A stretch of DNA of 31,721 nucleotides, taken from positions 1-31,721 of the forward strand of contig URQA01000012.1 of assembly GCA_900549885.1 (NCBI GenBank), given 5' to 3'. Position 1 is the stretch's first letter. Each line of letters opens with the position of its first letter. Made by a program: the position numbers and the translations under genes. The notes beneath the pieces are model-generated. The model worked only from the letters and a program-made list of their open reading frames with translations. It was not told the origin of the DNA and ran no database searches. Positions 8,242 through 16,070 of the stretch are shown here, piece by piece. This DNA comes from an uncultured Eubacteriales bacterium (GTDB taxonomy: Bacteria > Bacillota > Clostridia > Oscillospirales > Oscillospiraceae).

Positions 8242-9915
8242 TCAACCGCTCCGTTTCAACAAAATAACCGTTTCGACCATTGTTTCATTTTCCAAGGGCA
8301 ATTCTTTCACTTCCGTCCTATTCACAGGAACGGGGAAATTGAAGATAATCTTCCTGATCCAGTTGCCGTCCGGCTGCTTTTCCGGGAACAATTCGATCCG
8401 CTCAATGAACGCCCGCATGAACTCCTTCCGCTCCACCTCGGAGGCGGCTTCATAGACCTGATCGAACGCCAACAGTAAGCGATAAATATTGTCACCGGAA
8501 ATTTTCTCCTGTCGGATGCTCCGTATCTGGCTTTGCACATCGTCAATCTGGACTTCGATCTCATCTATTCTACCATATTGCTCGTCATAGCGGCGCTGCA
8601 AATCAAAAATTTTCCGGTCATAATACGGGTCATTCACATCCAAACCGTCCATCTGCCGTTCCAGTCGGGTCTTTGTGCCTAACGTCTGCCGAAGCTGCGC
8701 TTGTAACGCTTCCAGCTGCTTCTCTAAGTCGTTCGTATCGACAGCGGAGCCGATTTTTGCCTTGATTGCATCCGCAAACCGTGGGTCACTGACCATAGCA
8801 GAGATAATTGACGCTACCATGCGGTTCATCTTGGTCTGCTCAATGTTCAGCCGGAAAGTACACTCGTGGCCTGTTGGCGTCACCGTATTCTTGCAGTAAT
8901 AGTAATAGCGGGTCTTTTTGTCCTTGCTGTGGGCTTTTGCAATATTCCCGTACAGGCTTTTGCCGCAGCAAGGGCATTTCAGAATGCCGGACAGAATATG
9001 CGCATGGGTAGGATCGTTGACCTTCTCACGCCGATAAGCATTGACTTTCCGTTTCTCCTGCGCGAGATTCCAATCTTCTTCAGAAATAATAGCCTCATGC
9101 TTTCCCTCGTACACGGGAAACTCCGACTGTTCAACCACGTGCATCTCATTCCGGGTACCAATCTTCTTCTCTGTCCGGCGTCTGCCATAGGCAATTTTCC
9201 CCATATATACCGGATTGTCAATGATACTTTTCACAAAGCTGGCGGAAAAACCGGGAATGGTGCCGTTCTGCCGCAGCTTCTTCACAAAGCCCTGCCGGTT
9301 CAGATATTTCGCCACACCGCTGACACCATCGTTGGTGTGAATATAGCGGTCAAAGATGGAGCGGATCACGTCCACTTCATCCTCAGCAATCAACAGTTCG
9401 CCTTTTTCAAGACGGTATCCATAAGGGGCAAAGCCGCCGTTCCATTTTCCTTCACGGGCTTTCTGCTCCCGTCCGGCCATCGTCTGTGTCCGAATATTTT
9501 CACGCTCTATCTCTGCCACCGCAGAAAGGACAGAAATCATCAGCTTGCCGGAATCTTTGGAACTGTCAATGCCGTCTTCCACACAAATCAGATTGACACC
9601 GAAATCCTGCATCAGCTGCAAGGAATTCAGAACGTCAGCGGCATTCCTGCCAAACCGGGACAGCTTGAATACCAGCACATATTCCACGCCGTCTTTGCAG
9701 TCCTGAATGTCTTGCAGCATCCGCTGAAATTCATGTCTGCCCTGAATATTCTTGCCGGAAAAGCCTTCGTCAGAATATTCCCCTGCCACTATCATATCTT
9801 CGTATTCAGCGTATTTCCGCAGCTTATCGCGCTGAGCATCCAGACTATATCCGTCTACCTGCATGGAAGTAGATACCCGTGTGTAGAGATAACATTTTGT
9901 TTTAGTTTTTTTCAT
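8242..9915 (-). CDS. large serine recombinase (element integrase/excisionase)
   Basis: Catalyses site-specific integration and excision of the element. The 557-residue product has an N-terminal resolvase domain with catalytic Ser15 in YTRVSTSMQ and the conserved KLSRFGRN and ENIRTQTMAG blocks. The recombinase domain follows (about 165-290, starting GGFAPYGY), then a zinc-ribbon (CPCC with a later CK and HEC) and a coiled coil (about 395-480). I chose the ATG at 9913-9915, with AGAAAGGGG upstream; the frame overlaps the HTH gene by 14 bases. The last codons, MVETVILLKRSG, look like the end of RumA (HVETVV), not like a recombinase. They cross the left attachment core, so the last seven residues appear chromosomal. 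In the excised circle the frame should instead continue into the 99-residue tail now fused to RumA. Confidence 0.93.
   Translation of the reverse strand: MKKTKTKCYLYTRVSTSMQVDGYSLDAQRDKLRKYAEYEDMIVAGEYSDEGFSGKNIQGRHEFQRMLQDIQDCKDGVEYVLVFKLSRFGRNAADVLNSLQLMQDFGVNLICVEDGIDSSKDSGKLMISVLSAVAEIERENIRTQTMAGREQKAREGKWNGGFAPYGYRLEKGELLIAEDEVDVIRSIFDRYIHTNDGVSGVAKYLNRQGFVKKLRQNGTIPGFSASFVKSIIDNPVYMGKIAYGRRRTEKKIGTRNEMHVVEQSEFPVYEGKHEAIISEEDWNLAQEKRKVNAYRREKVNDPTHAHILSGILKCPCCGKSLYGNIAKAHSKDKKTRYYYYCKNTVTPTGHECTFRLNIEQTKMNRMVASIISAMVSDPRFADAIKAKIGSAVDTNDLEKQLEALQAQLRQTLGTKTRLERQMDGLDVNDPYYDRKIFDLQRRYDEQYGRIDEIEVQIDDVQSQIRSIRQEKISGDNIYRLLLAFDQVYEAASEVERKEFMRAFIERIELFPEKQPDGNWIRKIIFNFPVPVNRTEVKELPLENETMVETVILLKRSG
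8266..8274. other. left attachment site core (attL)
   Basis: AACCGTTTC occurs here inside the 3' end of the recombinase gene and again at 26747-26755 inside rumA. The next bases are also partly alike on both sides. Both copies encode Glu-Thr-Val in the same frame. The exact crossover dinucleotide cannot be placed within the core. Confidence 0.75.
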
Positions 9916-10147
9916 GCAGGCCGCCCCTTTCTTCCATCTCTGAACATTCATCCGTTACTTTCTTCTTCGCTAGACCTTCATTCTGAATGTAGTACTCTAA
10001 CAAACGGAGCACATATTCAGGCGCATGGCGGTTATCCAGTTCCCATTCTGTCACAGTCCGATAGGGAATCTGAAAATATTTACAAAATTCCTTGCGGTTC
10101 ATGCCAGTGCTTTCCCGCAGTCCTTTTATTTTGGTTTTGCAGTCCAT
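9902..10147 (-). CDS. small HTH (Xre-like) protein upstream of the recombinase
   Basis: An 81-residue protein with a helix-turn-helix at about residues 5-50 (IKGLRESTGMNRKEFCKYFQ, then PYRTVTEWE), followed by a charged tail. It may act as a repressor or a recombination directionality factor. The ATG at 10145-10147 has TGGGGT upstream; an in-frame ATG 60 bases further up would lie inside the promoter. It overlaps the recombinase start, so the two are co-translated. The perfect inverted repeat around its promoter is a likely operator, possibly for this protein itself; that is inference. Confidence 0.8.
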   Translation of the reverse strand: MDCKTKIKGLRESTGMNRKEFCKYFQIPYRTVTEWELDNRHAPEYVLRLLEYYIQNEGLAKKKVTDECSEMEERGGLHEKN

Positions 10148-10170
10148 TTCATTTACCCCATAAAGCAAAG

Positions 10171-10221
10171 TACACGTTGCGTATTTATTATAGCATACGC
10201 TAAACAAATACGCAACGTGTA
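10171..10221 (-). promoter_or_regulatory. recombinase-operon promoter framed by a 16-bp inverted repeat
   Basis: Reading leftward, TTGCGT (10210-10215), a 17-base spacer and TATAAT (10187-10192) form a strong promoter. TACACGTTGCGTATTT (10171-10186) is repeated inverted and without mismatch at 10206-10221. One arm covers the -35 box and the other starts directly after the -10 box, so a protein bound to both arms would block polymerase. Confidence 0.8.
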
Positions 10222-10321
10222 AATTTAATCTATATCAAGCGGCTTTATCAAATTCCTGATACACAGGAACAGGTTGCTTTCCTGATACCGCAGACTGTGT
10301 ACAGCCATCCTTCGCAGTCTC

Positions 10322-10432
10322 CTACATCTGCCCCAGCAGCTGCGGCCCGTACTTCTGCAACAGCCGCGCCATCACATCAACACAGCGGTCAAATGCCGCA
10401 TTATACTTTGGATCATCATAAACTTTGCTCAA
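10322..10432 (-). CDS. 36-residue protein overlapping the relaxase end
   Basis: A frame from TTG (10430-10432) to TAG (10322-10324) reads MSKVYDDPKYNAAFDRCVDV and ends RLLQKYGPQLLGQM. AAAGGAG lies 7 bases before the TTG, and the gene overlaps the relaxase stop by 17 bases, which suggests coupled translation. The composition is that of a real amphipathic helix. I do not recognise a family. The gap from here to the promoter at 10221 is about 100 bases and holds only a 9-base direct repeat (TTCCTGATA at 10253 and 10279). Confidence 0.5.
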   Translation of the reverse strand: MSKVYDDPKYNAAFDRCVDVMARLLQKYGPQLLGQM

Positions 10433-11402
10433 TAGGCCGCTCCTTTCCTCTATGGCTGCTCTGCGCATAGATGTTCAAAACTTCTGCCGGTATCTGCTCC
10501 AGAATCGCCACAGCACTGTCATAGTCGCGCCGCAGCTTGAGGTCTTCGATCTGCTTTAGGGTGCTGACCTTCTGCGCCGATGCAAGAGATTCTTCCAGTT
10601 CAGCATTTTTCGTTTTCAGCTTTTTGTTTTCGGATGCTGTTTTCGTAAAAGCCACGCCATATTTCCGCAGCAGCGTGTCCATCTTCTCCACGCTGGGAAT
10701 ATAGGTGTCCAAAATTTTGCAGATTTCCTCCGCCCGGCTTTTTGCATTAAATGGAGTAATGCCAGTGAGCAGCTGCCCCAGTTTATCTTTCTGTTTGGTC
10801 AGCCGGGTCATCTCCTTGAACACACGGGGCGGGATGTGGTCACGCCCTGTTTGGCTGGCGCTTTCGCCGCGCTCCAAATCCGGGAACTTCTTGACCATGT
10901 GTTTCCAGAACTCATCCTGCCACCAGGTCAACTTCTTTTTGTTGCCCATAATGTCTTTGGCGCTGAGCCTGCCATCCTCCGTAAGCGGGACAAAACAAAG
11001 GTGCATATGGGGCGTTTTCTCGTCCATATGCACCACGGCGGATATGATCGTCTCTTTGGACTGATGCTGTTCCAGAAAGTGCAGAGCTTCCTCGAAAAAT
11101 ACCCGAACTTCCGCCCGTTTCTTTCCCTTAAAGAACTCTGGGCTGGCTGTGAACAGCGTCTCGATCATACGGATACTGTCTTTCCGGGTACGGCATCCGG
11201 CAGCGGCAATTTGCCTCTCTGACTCCGCCCGATACTTGCCGGGCGGTTTGACCAGATGGAAGTTGTACTTGCTTCGACTGGTGTCCACATCGGGATTGCT
11301 GGCGTATTTCTCCTTTGTACGCTCATTGTGGGCCTCAATATTACCGATCTCAGGCCCCTTGTACTTTGCAAATCGCATAATCGCGTACTGTGCTTTCTCC
11401 AT
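10416..11402 (-). CDS. MobV (Pre/Mob) family relaxase
   Basis: Nicks the element's origin of transfer and pilots the single strand through a helper conjugation channel. The 328-residue product has the MobV N-terminus (FAKYKGPEIGNIEAHNER, about residues 11-28). The metal-binding histidine motif is HMDEKTPHMHL, with His125, His132 and His134. A coiled-coil C-terminus follows (about 225-300). The ATG at 11400-11402 has GGAGGG 7 bases upstream; a TTG two codons earlier is too close to it. The upstream small gene ends two bases before this ATG. The matching oriT is not identified; the hairpin region 11.95-12.19 kb is a candidate. Confidence 0.92.
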   Translation of the reverse strand: MEKAQYAIMRFAKYKGPEIGNIEAHNERTKEKYASNPDVDTSRSKYNFHLVKPPGKYRAESERQIAAAGCRTRKDSIRMIETLFTASPEFFKGKKRAEVRVFFEEALHFLEQHQSKETIISAVVHMDEKTPHMHLCFVPLTEDGRLSAKDIMGNKKKLTWWQDEFWKHMVKKFPDLERGESASQTGRDHIPPRVFKEMTRLTKQKDKLGQLLTGITPFNAKSRAEEICKILDTYIPSVEKMDTLLRKYGVAFTKTASENKKLKTKNAELEESLASAQKVSTLKQIEDLKLRRDYDSAVAILEQIPAEVLNIYAQSSHRGKERPIEQSL

Positions 11403-11404
11403 AT

Positions 11405-11650
11405 TCAATCCCTCCGTTTCTGCCAGACCAGATCATAGCCCAGCACATCGGCCAGCTCCACGGCCTCCCGATACCGCAGGGATTCCCGCTGTAATTTCCC
11501 GGAAAGATTGGATACGCTGTCGCTCCAACCATATTCGTCATGCAGAAGATCAACGACTTCCTGCATGGTGTACCCGGCGCGGATGATCTGCGCCTTGATT
11601 TCGTTTCGGATATTTGATTTTATGGTAATCCTCCAAATTTTCTTGCCCAT
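11405..11650 (-). CDS. small HTH-like accessory protein upstream of the relaxase (start uncertain)
   Basis: About 70-80 residues with a helical DNA-binding look (NIRNEIKAQIIRAGYTMQEV, SVSNLSGKLQRESLRYREA); it resembles the DUF6471-type HTH proteins found beside relaxases, from memory. The listed start is the ATG at 11648-11650, which lacks a ribosome site. A perfect GGAGG lies inside the frame, and 6 bases after it comes ATA (11621-11623), just where an ATG would be expected. Either the start codon has mutated, or ATA is used, or translation begins upstream. It is probably a regulator or relaxosome partner. Confidence 0.6.
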   Translation of the reverse strand: MGKKIWRITIKSNIRNEIKAQIIRAGYTMQEVVDLLHDEYGWSDSVSNLSGKLQRESLRYREAVELADVLGYDLVWQKRRD

Positions 11651-11953
11651 AAAAAGAACCGGCTGCGTTGGATAGCGTACCGGCTTCATGGGATGATAAA
11701 ATTGTTATAGTTGCTGTTTTGTAATAGAAATGCTTTCCCGCGTATCATTGGTCAATGGCGGAATATTCGACTTCGCGGAAATGTGCGGCTTTTCATCGTT
11801 CGGACTGTATTGTCACAAAACGGTGTAATCCGTACGCCATTCCGTGAGCCGTTCTTTTGTGAACGGTGTGCGGATAACAGAGAAACATTTCGCTGTTTTG
11901 TGATTGCTACAAAATATACCTGCAAAATCACCTCTTTTGTTGACCGCTTTAGC

Positions 11954-12189
11954 TGTGGTCAAAATGACCACACCAACTCCGTCCTGCCAAAGTAGTCGGG
12001 TTCAAAATGACCCCAACTACTTCACATCACGAAAGCGTGAAGAATTTCATGGTTCTGGTGGTGGACAAAATGTCCATGACCACATTCTTGCATTGAAGTA
12101 GGTGTACCCAAAATGGGAACACCTAGAATTTTTTAACCAAACCGAGAATATTCGCATTATTCTGGTTGTACCCAAAATGGGCACGACCA
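11954..12189. repeat. array of five phased hairpins with a CA-AAA-TG apex
   Basis: Five inverted repeats share the apex CA-AAA-TG but have different, internally complementary stems: 11954-11972 (8 bp, perfect), 11991-12021 (12 of 14 pairs), 12056-12082, 12099-12125 and 12163-12189 (each 12 bp with about one mismatch, some with a wobble). The apex centres are 43, 63, 43 and 64 bases apart, close to whole helical turns. A different hairpin, TCACG-AAAG-CGTGA, sits at 12027-12040. Stem four is followed by TTTTTT. The gap 11651-12368 is otherwise empty of plausible genes. Candidate roles are origin of replication, origin of transfer or a structured RNA. Confidence 0.8.
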
Positions 12190-12240
12190 CTTTATCCAAA
12201 TGAAGCATCTCTATTATATGAGGTAACAGGGTTAATCGCT

Positions 12241-12306
12241 GCGTACATACGTACCGGCGACCAGTTCGGAAATCAATCCCGCCAGTCTTCCGGTACGTAC
12301 GTACAC
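12241..12306. repeat. 17-bp inverted repeat with 32-base spacer
   Basis: GCGTACATACGTACCGG (12241-12257) pairs with 12290-12306 with two mismatches. The arms contain tandem ACGTAC units. It lies between the hairpin array and the replication genes, so a binding site for an initiator or regulator is plausible. Confidence 0.6.
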
Positions 12307-12368
12307 TGTGAAGCGTCCGTAAACTCGTTTATATGCGGTCTTGCCACTGCCTCAATGCCCATAAAGCC

Positions 12369-13645
12369 CTACACCCGGCGTCCTGCCGAATTGGTAATCG
12401 TGTTACAGTGTTCCAGATTGTATTTGCCGCAGGCGGCCACCAGCGCATCGCTGAAACTGCGGCGTTTGAGTGCGGTCAGACTGTTTTCCTCGCACCACAT
12501 CCGGTAAATGTCGTAGCAATCCTTTGAACTGATGGACGCATCCGCTTTCAGCCGGATATACCCCTCAGATTCCAGAAAATCGAACACGTTATTGTTATCC
12601 CGTTTGATGGCCTCCCAGTTCTCTCTGGTGCGCTGGCTCTCGGTGAACTTGAAATTGTTGGCGATCAGCCGCGCAATCCCGCAAAAGCCCAGAGGAATAT
12701 GCCCTCGATCTCCACTTTCATCTTTTCGGCCAGGTCGGGATCATCCACACGGTCAACAGGTTTCTCTTTTGTGGTCAACACCAGCTGCCGCCGGTAAAAG
12801 CCGTCGCTGCGGTCAAAGAGTGCCTGCAAGTCTCCGTTGCTGAACGCCAGCAGCCGGGCGCACATCCAGCCCTGATAGCTCTGTTTGCCCTTGCGCTCCA
12901 AATCCATCTTGCCCTGCGCGGTGACGATGGATTTGACGTAGTTGGTCTGCCGCAATGCCTCCATCCGCATATCATCATCCACGCACAGAAGGATGTGTTC
13001 CAGGTCGGCACGGGCGAAACGGTTCTCGGAAATTTTGCCGATGCTGCCATCTTTCATATTGTTGCCGAATAGGGCGGCCAGCACCGCGCCGATTTGGCTC
13101 TTGCCCTCGCCTCCGTTACCTTTAATGACCATCATCCGCTGACCTTTGTTACTGGGAATCAGACTGTACCCGATGAACTCCTGCAAGGTGGGGATGTCCT
13201 CCGGATAAAGCAGTCCCTCCAGAAAAGCCAGCCAGCGGATCGGCGTGGGAGCATCGGGATTGTAAGCTACCGGCAGGCGACAGCGCACGATCTTCGGCTT
13301 GCCTTCCGTAAAGGTGCCATTCAGAAACAGTGTGCCGTTTGCCAGATGGATACGGTCAGTCTCTGGTGGGAAATCCTCCACCAGCGCCGCCAGCTTCATC
13401 AGCTCCACGATATTGCTGATTTTGCGGGGAATATTACTGACCGCACAGCAGCGCAGTTCATCAAAGATTTCGCTGCGCAGCGGCAGGTCGTTGGTCACAC
13501 GGCCATCAGGCGTGAAAAAAGCCCCGTTTGTGTAAATGATTTTGTGTCTGCTGAGAAAATCATCGCAAAACAGGGCCTCATTGATATGCTTGCCGTCAAA
13601 CCAGACGGGCTGGTTGATCTCAGGCGATTGCTCGTTCTTCGCCAC
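12369..13645 (-). pseudogene. P4/D5-type phage-plasmid helicase, frameshifted near the C-terminus
   Basis: A replication helicase of the superfamily 3 (P4/D5) type. Walker A is GNGGEGKS (about 176-183), the Walker B-like strand is ILLCVDDDM, and sensor residues lie in LLAFSNGDL. The start is a GTG at 13643-13645 with GGAGG 9 bases upstream, overlapping the CHC2 gene by 26 bases. The frame stops at 12665-12667 just after IFLWAFAGL. Adding one base there (TTGCGCGG to TTGCNGCGG) lets it continue as RLIANNFKFTESQRTRENWE and on to 12369, adding about 100 residues of a winged-helix-like C-terminal domain. The N-terminal part is short for this family. The ATPase core is intact, so partial function is possible. 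Confidence 0.85.
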
Positions 13646-14240
13646 GGTGCTGCACCTCCTTTTCCAGACGTTTCAGCCGCTTATCCAGCTCGGCAATGTC
13701 GCCATCCCCCAGCAGCGTGTCCACCGCCTTCACGCGTTGCTCCAATTCTGCAAACGCGAGCACGTCTAACAAGTGATTTACATACTCCATCATCCGGCAC
13801 GCCTCCACAAAGCGGTCGTCCAAGTCGTCTTGCAGCGACTGCGGGGCATACTCAGCCTTCCAGCGTTCCAAAAGATGCAAGTAGTTGCACAGCACCCGCT
13901 GGCAGTACATCTCGTCATCCCGGAAGGCCTGCGCCAGCGGATATGGTTTGTTCAGCACCACCGCTACCGGGGGCTTGTCCGGGTCGATGCCGAAGTCATA
14001 GGCCAGTTTCTTTGCGGCCTCATAGTTGCTCAGACCGAACAGCCGCGCCACAAAGTCGATGACATCGCCGGTGGCCCCGCAGCCGAAGCAATAGAAATAA
14101 TCCCTGTTCAGCTTCATGCTGGGATGCCGGTCATCGTGGAAGGGGCAACAGATCATATCGCTACGGTTGACCTCGAAGCCGTAGTGTTCGGCGGCTTGCT
14201 TCACGGTGACAGCAGATTTTACAGTTTCAAACAAATTCAT
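13620..14240 (-). CDS. CHC2 zinc-finger DNA primase-like protein
   Basis: A 206-residue protein starting with the primase zinc finger: CPFH (Cys32, His35) and CFGC (Cys51, Cys54), which read single-stranded DNA templates. It has no TOPRIM catalytic domain; the C-terminal half is helical (coiled coil about 170-200). It is therefore the DNA-recognition half of a split primase whose helicase is the next, overlapping gene. GGAGG lies 9 bases before the ATG. Together they probably replicate the element after excision or during transfer. Confidence 0.9.
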   Translation of the reverse strand: MNLFETVKSAVTVKQAAEHYGFEVNRSDMICCPFHDDRHPSMKLNRDYFYCFGCGATGDVIDFVARLFGLSNYEAAKKLAYDFGIDPDKPPVAVVLNKPYPLAQAFRDDEMYCQRVLCNYLHLLERWKAEYAPQSLQDDLDDRFVEACRMMEYVNHLLDVLAFAELEQRVKAVDTLLGDGDIAELDKRLKRLEKEVQHRGEERAIA

Positions 14241-14361
14241 AGGCTTTGCCCTCCATCATTTATTGACGGTGTCTGCCCGTCTGCCTGAATATACGGAAAA
14301 AAAGCCTATAGACCGAAAAATCCGCTAAAAGTGCAAGAAATGAAAAAATGCCACCCTGAAA

Positions 14362-14379
14362 TCTTGCAAAAATGCAAGA
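14362..14379. repeat. perfect hairpin with A4 apex
   Basis: TCTTGCA-AAAA-TGCAAGA, a 7-bp perfect stem with a CA/TG-closed A-loop, recalls the five-hairpin array 2.2 kb away. It lies in the 233-base divergent region between the primase and the HTH regulator, where I see no other signal besides the promoter at 14410. Confidence 0.6.
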
Positions 14380-14409
14380 CCTCAGAGCGGCGAAGCTAGC
14401 GGAAAGCAT

Positions 14410-14438
14410 TTGCCCGCGCTGTTTTTATAAGGTATAAT
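14410..14438 (+). promoter_or_regulatory. promoter of the HTH-sigma operon
   Basis: TTGCCC (14410-14415), a 17-base spacer and a perfect TATAAT (14433-14438). The HTH gene starts 36 bases later. Confidence 0.75.
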
Positions 14439-14473
14439 GGATGCAGAGAGTCTTTAGAAAAGAGGTGCGTCAC

Positions 14474-15310
14474 ATGGAGGGAGCCTATCTGCCCGGCAAT
14501 GTCCGGCAACGAATACAGGAGCTTATGAAGGAACATAAAATTACTCAGGCACAGCTGGCAACCCGCATTGGCAGCACCGAGAGCGCCATCAGCCGGTTTG
14601 TAAGCGGTAAAACCGATAAGATCAGCACAGAACATTTGCTCCGCATTGCAAAAGCGTTTGAAGTATCCACAGATTTTCTGCTGGGGGAAGTCAACACGCC
14701 TGACCGGACAAATTTTGATATTGAAGAACTGGGCCTGTCGGTACAGGCTGCACGGAATCTGTACACCGGGAGAGCCAATGCGGAGATCGTCAACCGCCTG
14801 CTGGAAAGTCCGCGCTTTGCAGAAGTCACCTACATGATTGAACAATATTTTGACGATACGCTGGCTGCGGGTTTCGCCGGACAGAATCAAATGCTTACCA
14901 CCCTCAGCGCCATGCTGCGCCGGAACAATAAAACAGACGCTGCGGTGCAGGCTGCCAGAACTATCAACAGGCAGAAAGTCCCTGTATATCAGGCAGACCT
15001 GACGATGATACAGAACACATTTATGGCGGCGCTGCGGGAAGTGAAGAAAGAAATTGGCAATGATTTCACGGCGGTACAAACCTTGACCAAGGGCATCACC
15101 CAGCAGATGTTCTCCGAGTTGACAAAAGGCCAGGATGTCCAGGCACCGACCATCACGCCGGAAATGATTTCCGCCGCTGTCACCCAGAGCGCGGCCGGGA
15201 TGGACGGTGTACAGAAGGAAGCGTTGGACAAGTTCGGTCAGGCGCTAACGGAATTCCTCCAATCCACTTTAGACCATGCGCAGGAGAAGCAAAATGCCGA
15301 CCCGGAGTAA
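14474..15310 (+). CDS. HTH (Xre/Cro-CI) transcriptional regulator
   Basis: A 278-residue regulator with a clear N-terminal Xre helix-turn-helix (about 10-70: IQELMKEHKITQAQLATRIG, then SAISRFVSGKTDKIS). A long helical C-terminal part (about 90-278) is probably for dimerisation or sensing; it has no membrane segment or enzyme motif. The ATG at 14474 follows AGAGG by 8 bases; the earlier in-frame ATG (14441) lies at the transcription start region. It overlaps the sigma-factor start by 17 bases. It probably controls element functions, in the way backbone regulators of Clostridia elements do. Confidence 0.85.
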   Translation: MEGAYLPGNVRQRIQELMKEHKITQAQLATRIGSTESAISRFVSGKTDKISTEHLLRIAKAFEVSTDFLLGEVNTPDRTNFDIEELGLSVQAARNLYTGRANAEIVNRLLESPRFAEVTYMIEQYFDDTLAAGFAGQNQMLTTLSAMLRRNNKTDAAVQAARTINRQKVPVYQADLTMIQNTFMAALREVKKEIGNDFTAVQTLTKGITQQMFSELTKGQDVQAPTITPEMISAAVTQSAAGMDGVQKEALDKFGQALTEFLQSTLDHAQEKQNADPE

Positions 15311-15955
15311 TGAGCGGCTGTGCGAGTTGGCGCAGGCAGGGGATACGGCTGCCCGTGACATTCTGCTGGAAAACAATCTGGGCTTTATCCGAAAAATTGC
15401 TTTGGAACAATACCGAAGTATGGGTCTGGATGAAAATGATATTGGAATTGATTTGGATGATTTGGTGCAGGAGGGAAGTATCGGCCTGCTGAACGCGATC
15501 CCTTTGTTTGATGCCGGGCGTGGCATGAAATTTCTGACCTATGCAGCACCGGCAATCCGCAATACTATGACAGACTGTATCCGCGCTGCCTTCGCTCAGT
15601 TTGAACAGCGGATGGTGGATAAAAAAGACGGCTCAGGCTTCCAGAGAGTATATCTGGATGACGTTCTATCCGATGATGAACGGATGCTGCGGATCGAAGC
15701 CATAGCCGACCCTCACTCCCAAACGCGGAGCAAATTTACATCCAAAAAGAACAGCTGACGGAACTGTATGCGGCGCTGGACAAGCTGACTGCCAGAGAAC
15801 AGACCTATCTGCTGTACCGTTATGGGTTTACCGATGGTATTGAGCACCCACTGATTGGCGCAGCACTCCATTTCCACTTGAGTGAGAGCCGGACAAAGAA
15901 GGTTGAGGGCGAGGCGATGGATAGCCTGCGCGGGAAACTACCGTGGTGGTTCTGA
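15294..15955 (+). pseudogene. sigma-70-like factor, frameshifted between regions 2 and 4
   Basis: The first frame (15294-15758) carries sigma region 2: LLENNLGFIRKIALEQYRSM, LDDLVQEGSIGLLNAIPLFD and GMKFLTYAAPAIRN. It ends at a TGA (15756-15758). Region 4 continues at once in the -1 frame (15725-15955): ELYAALDKLTAREQTYLLYR, then LSESRTKKVEGEAMDSLRGK, ending LPWWF. One missing C in ACGCGGAG (15723-15730) would restore a 220-residue protein reading SQTPEQIYIQKEQLTELYAA. The start ATG 15294 follows AGGAG by 7 bases. No canonical slippery heptamer fits the frame, so programmed shifting is unlikely. It would direct polymerase to element promoters; the separated region 4 should abolish -35 recognition. 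Confidence 0.85.
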
Positions 15956-16070
15956 TGCGATAGTAAGCAGCGGCTGACGGGGGCTTTGATATACCTTTGT
16001 TCCGCAGATGGCACGGCTGGCAGACAGTGCATATCCGCCCCGCCTACCAGCCTTTTTCTGTCGCTTATGC

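Noticed and set aside
8866..10203. Plus-strand open frame of 445 codons
   Set aside because: It lies antisense to the recombinase and HTH genes, which have clear motifs, ribosome sites and a promoter. The predicted product has no recognisable domain.
11954..12189. Hairpin array as a CRISPR array or integron attC sites
   Set aside because: The units share only a 7-base tip, have no constant repeat or unique spacers, and no cas or tyrosine integrase gene is near.
15715..15735. Programmed -1 frameshift in the sigma factor
   Set aside because: No X-XXY-YYZ slippery heptamer is in frame, and no stable structure follows at the usual distance.
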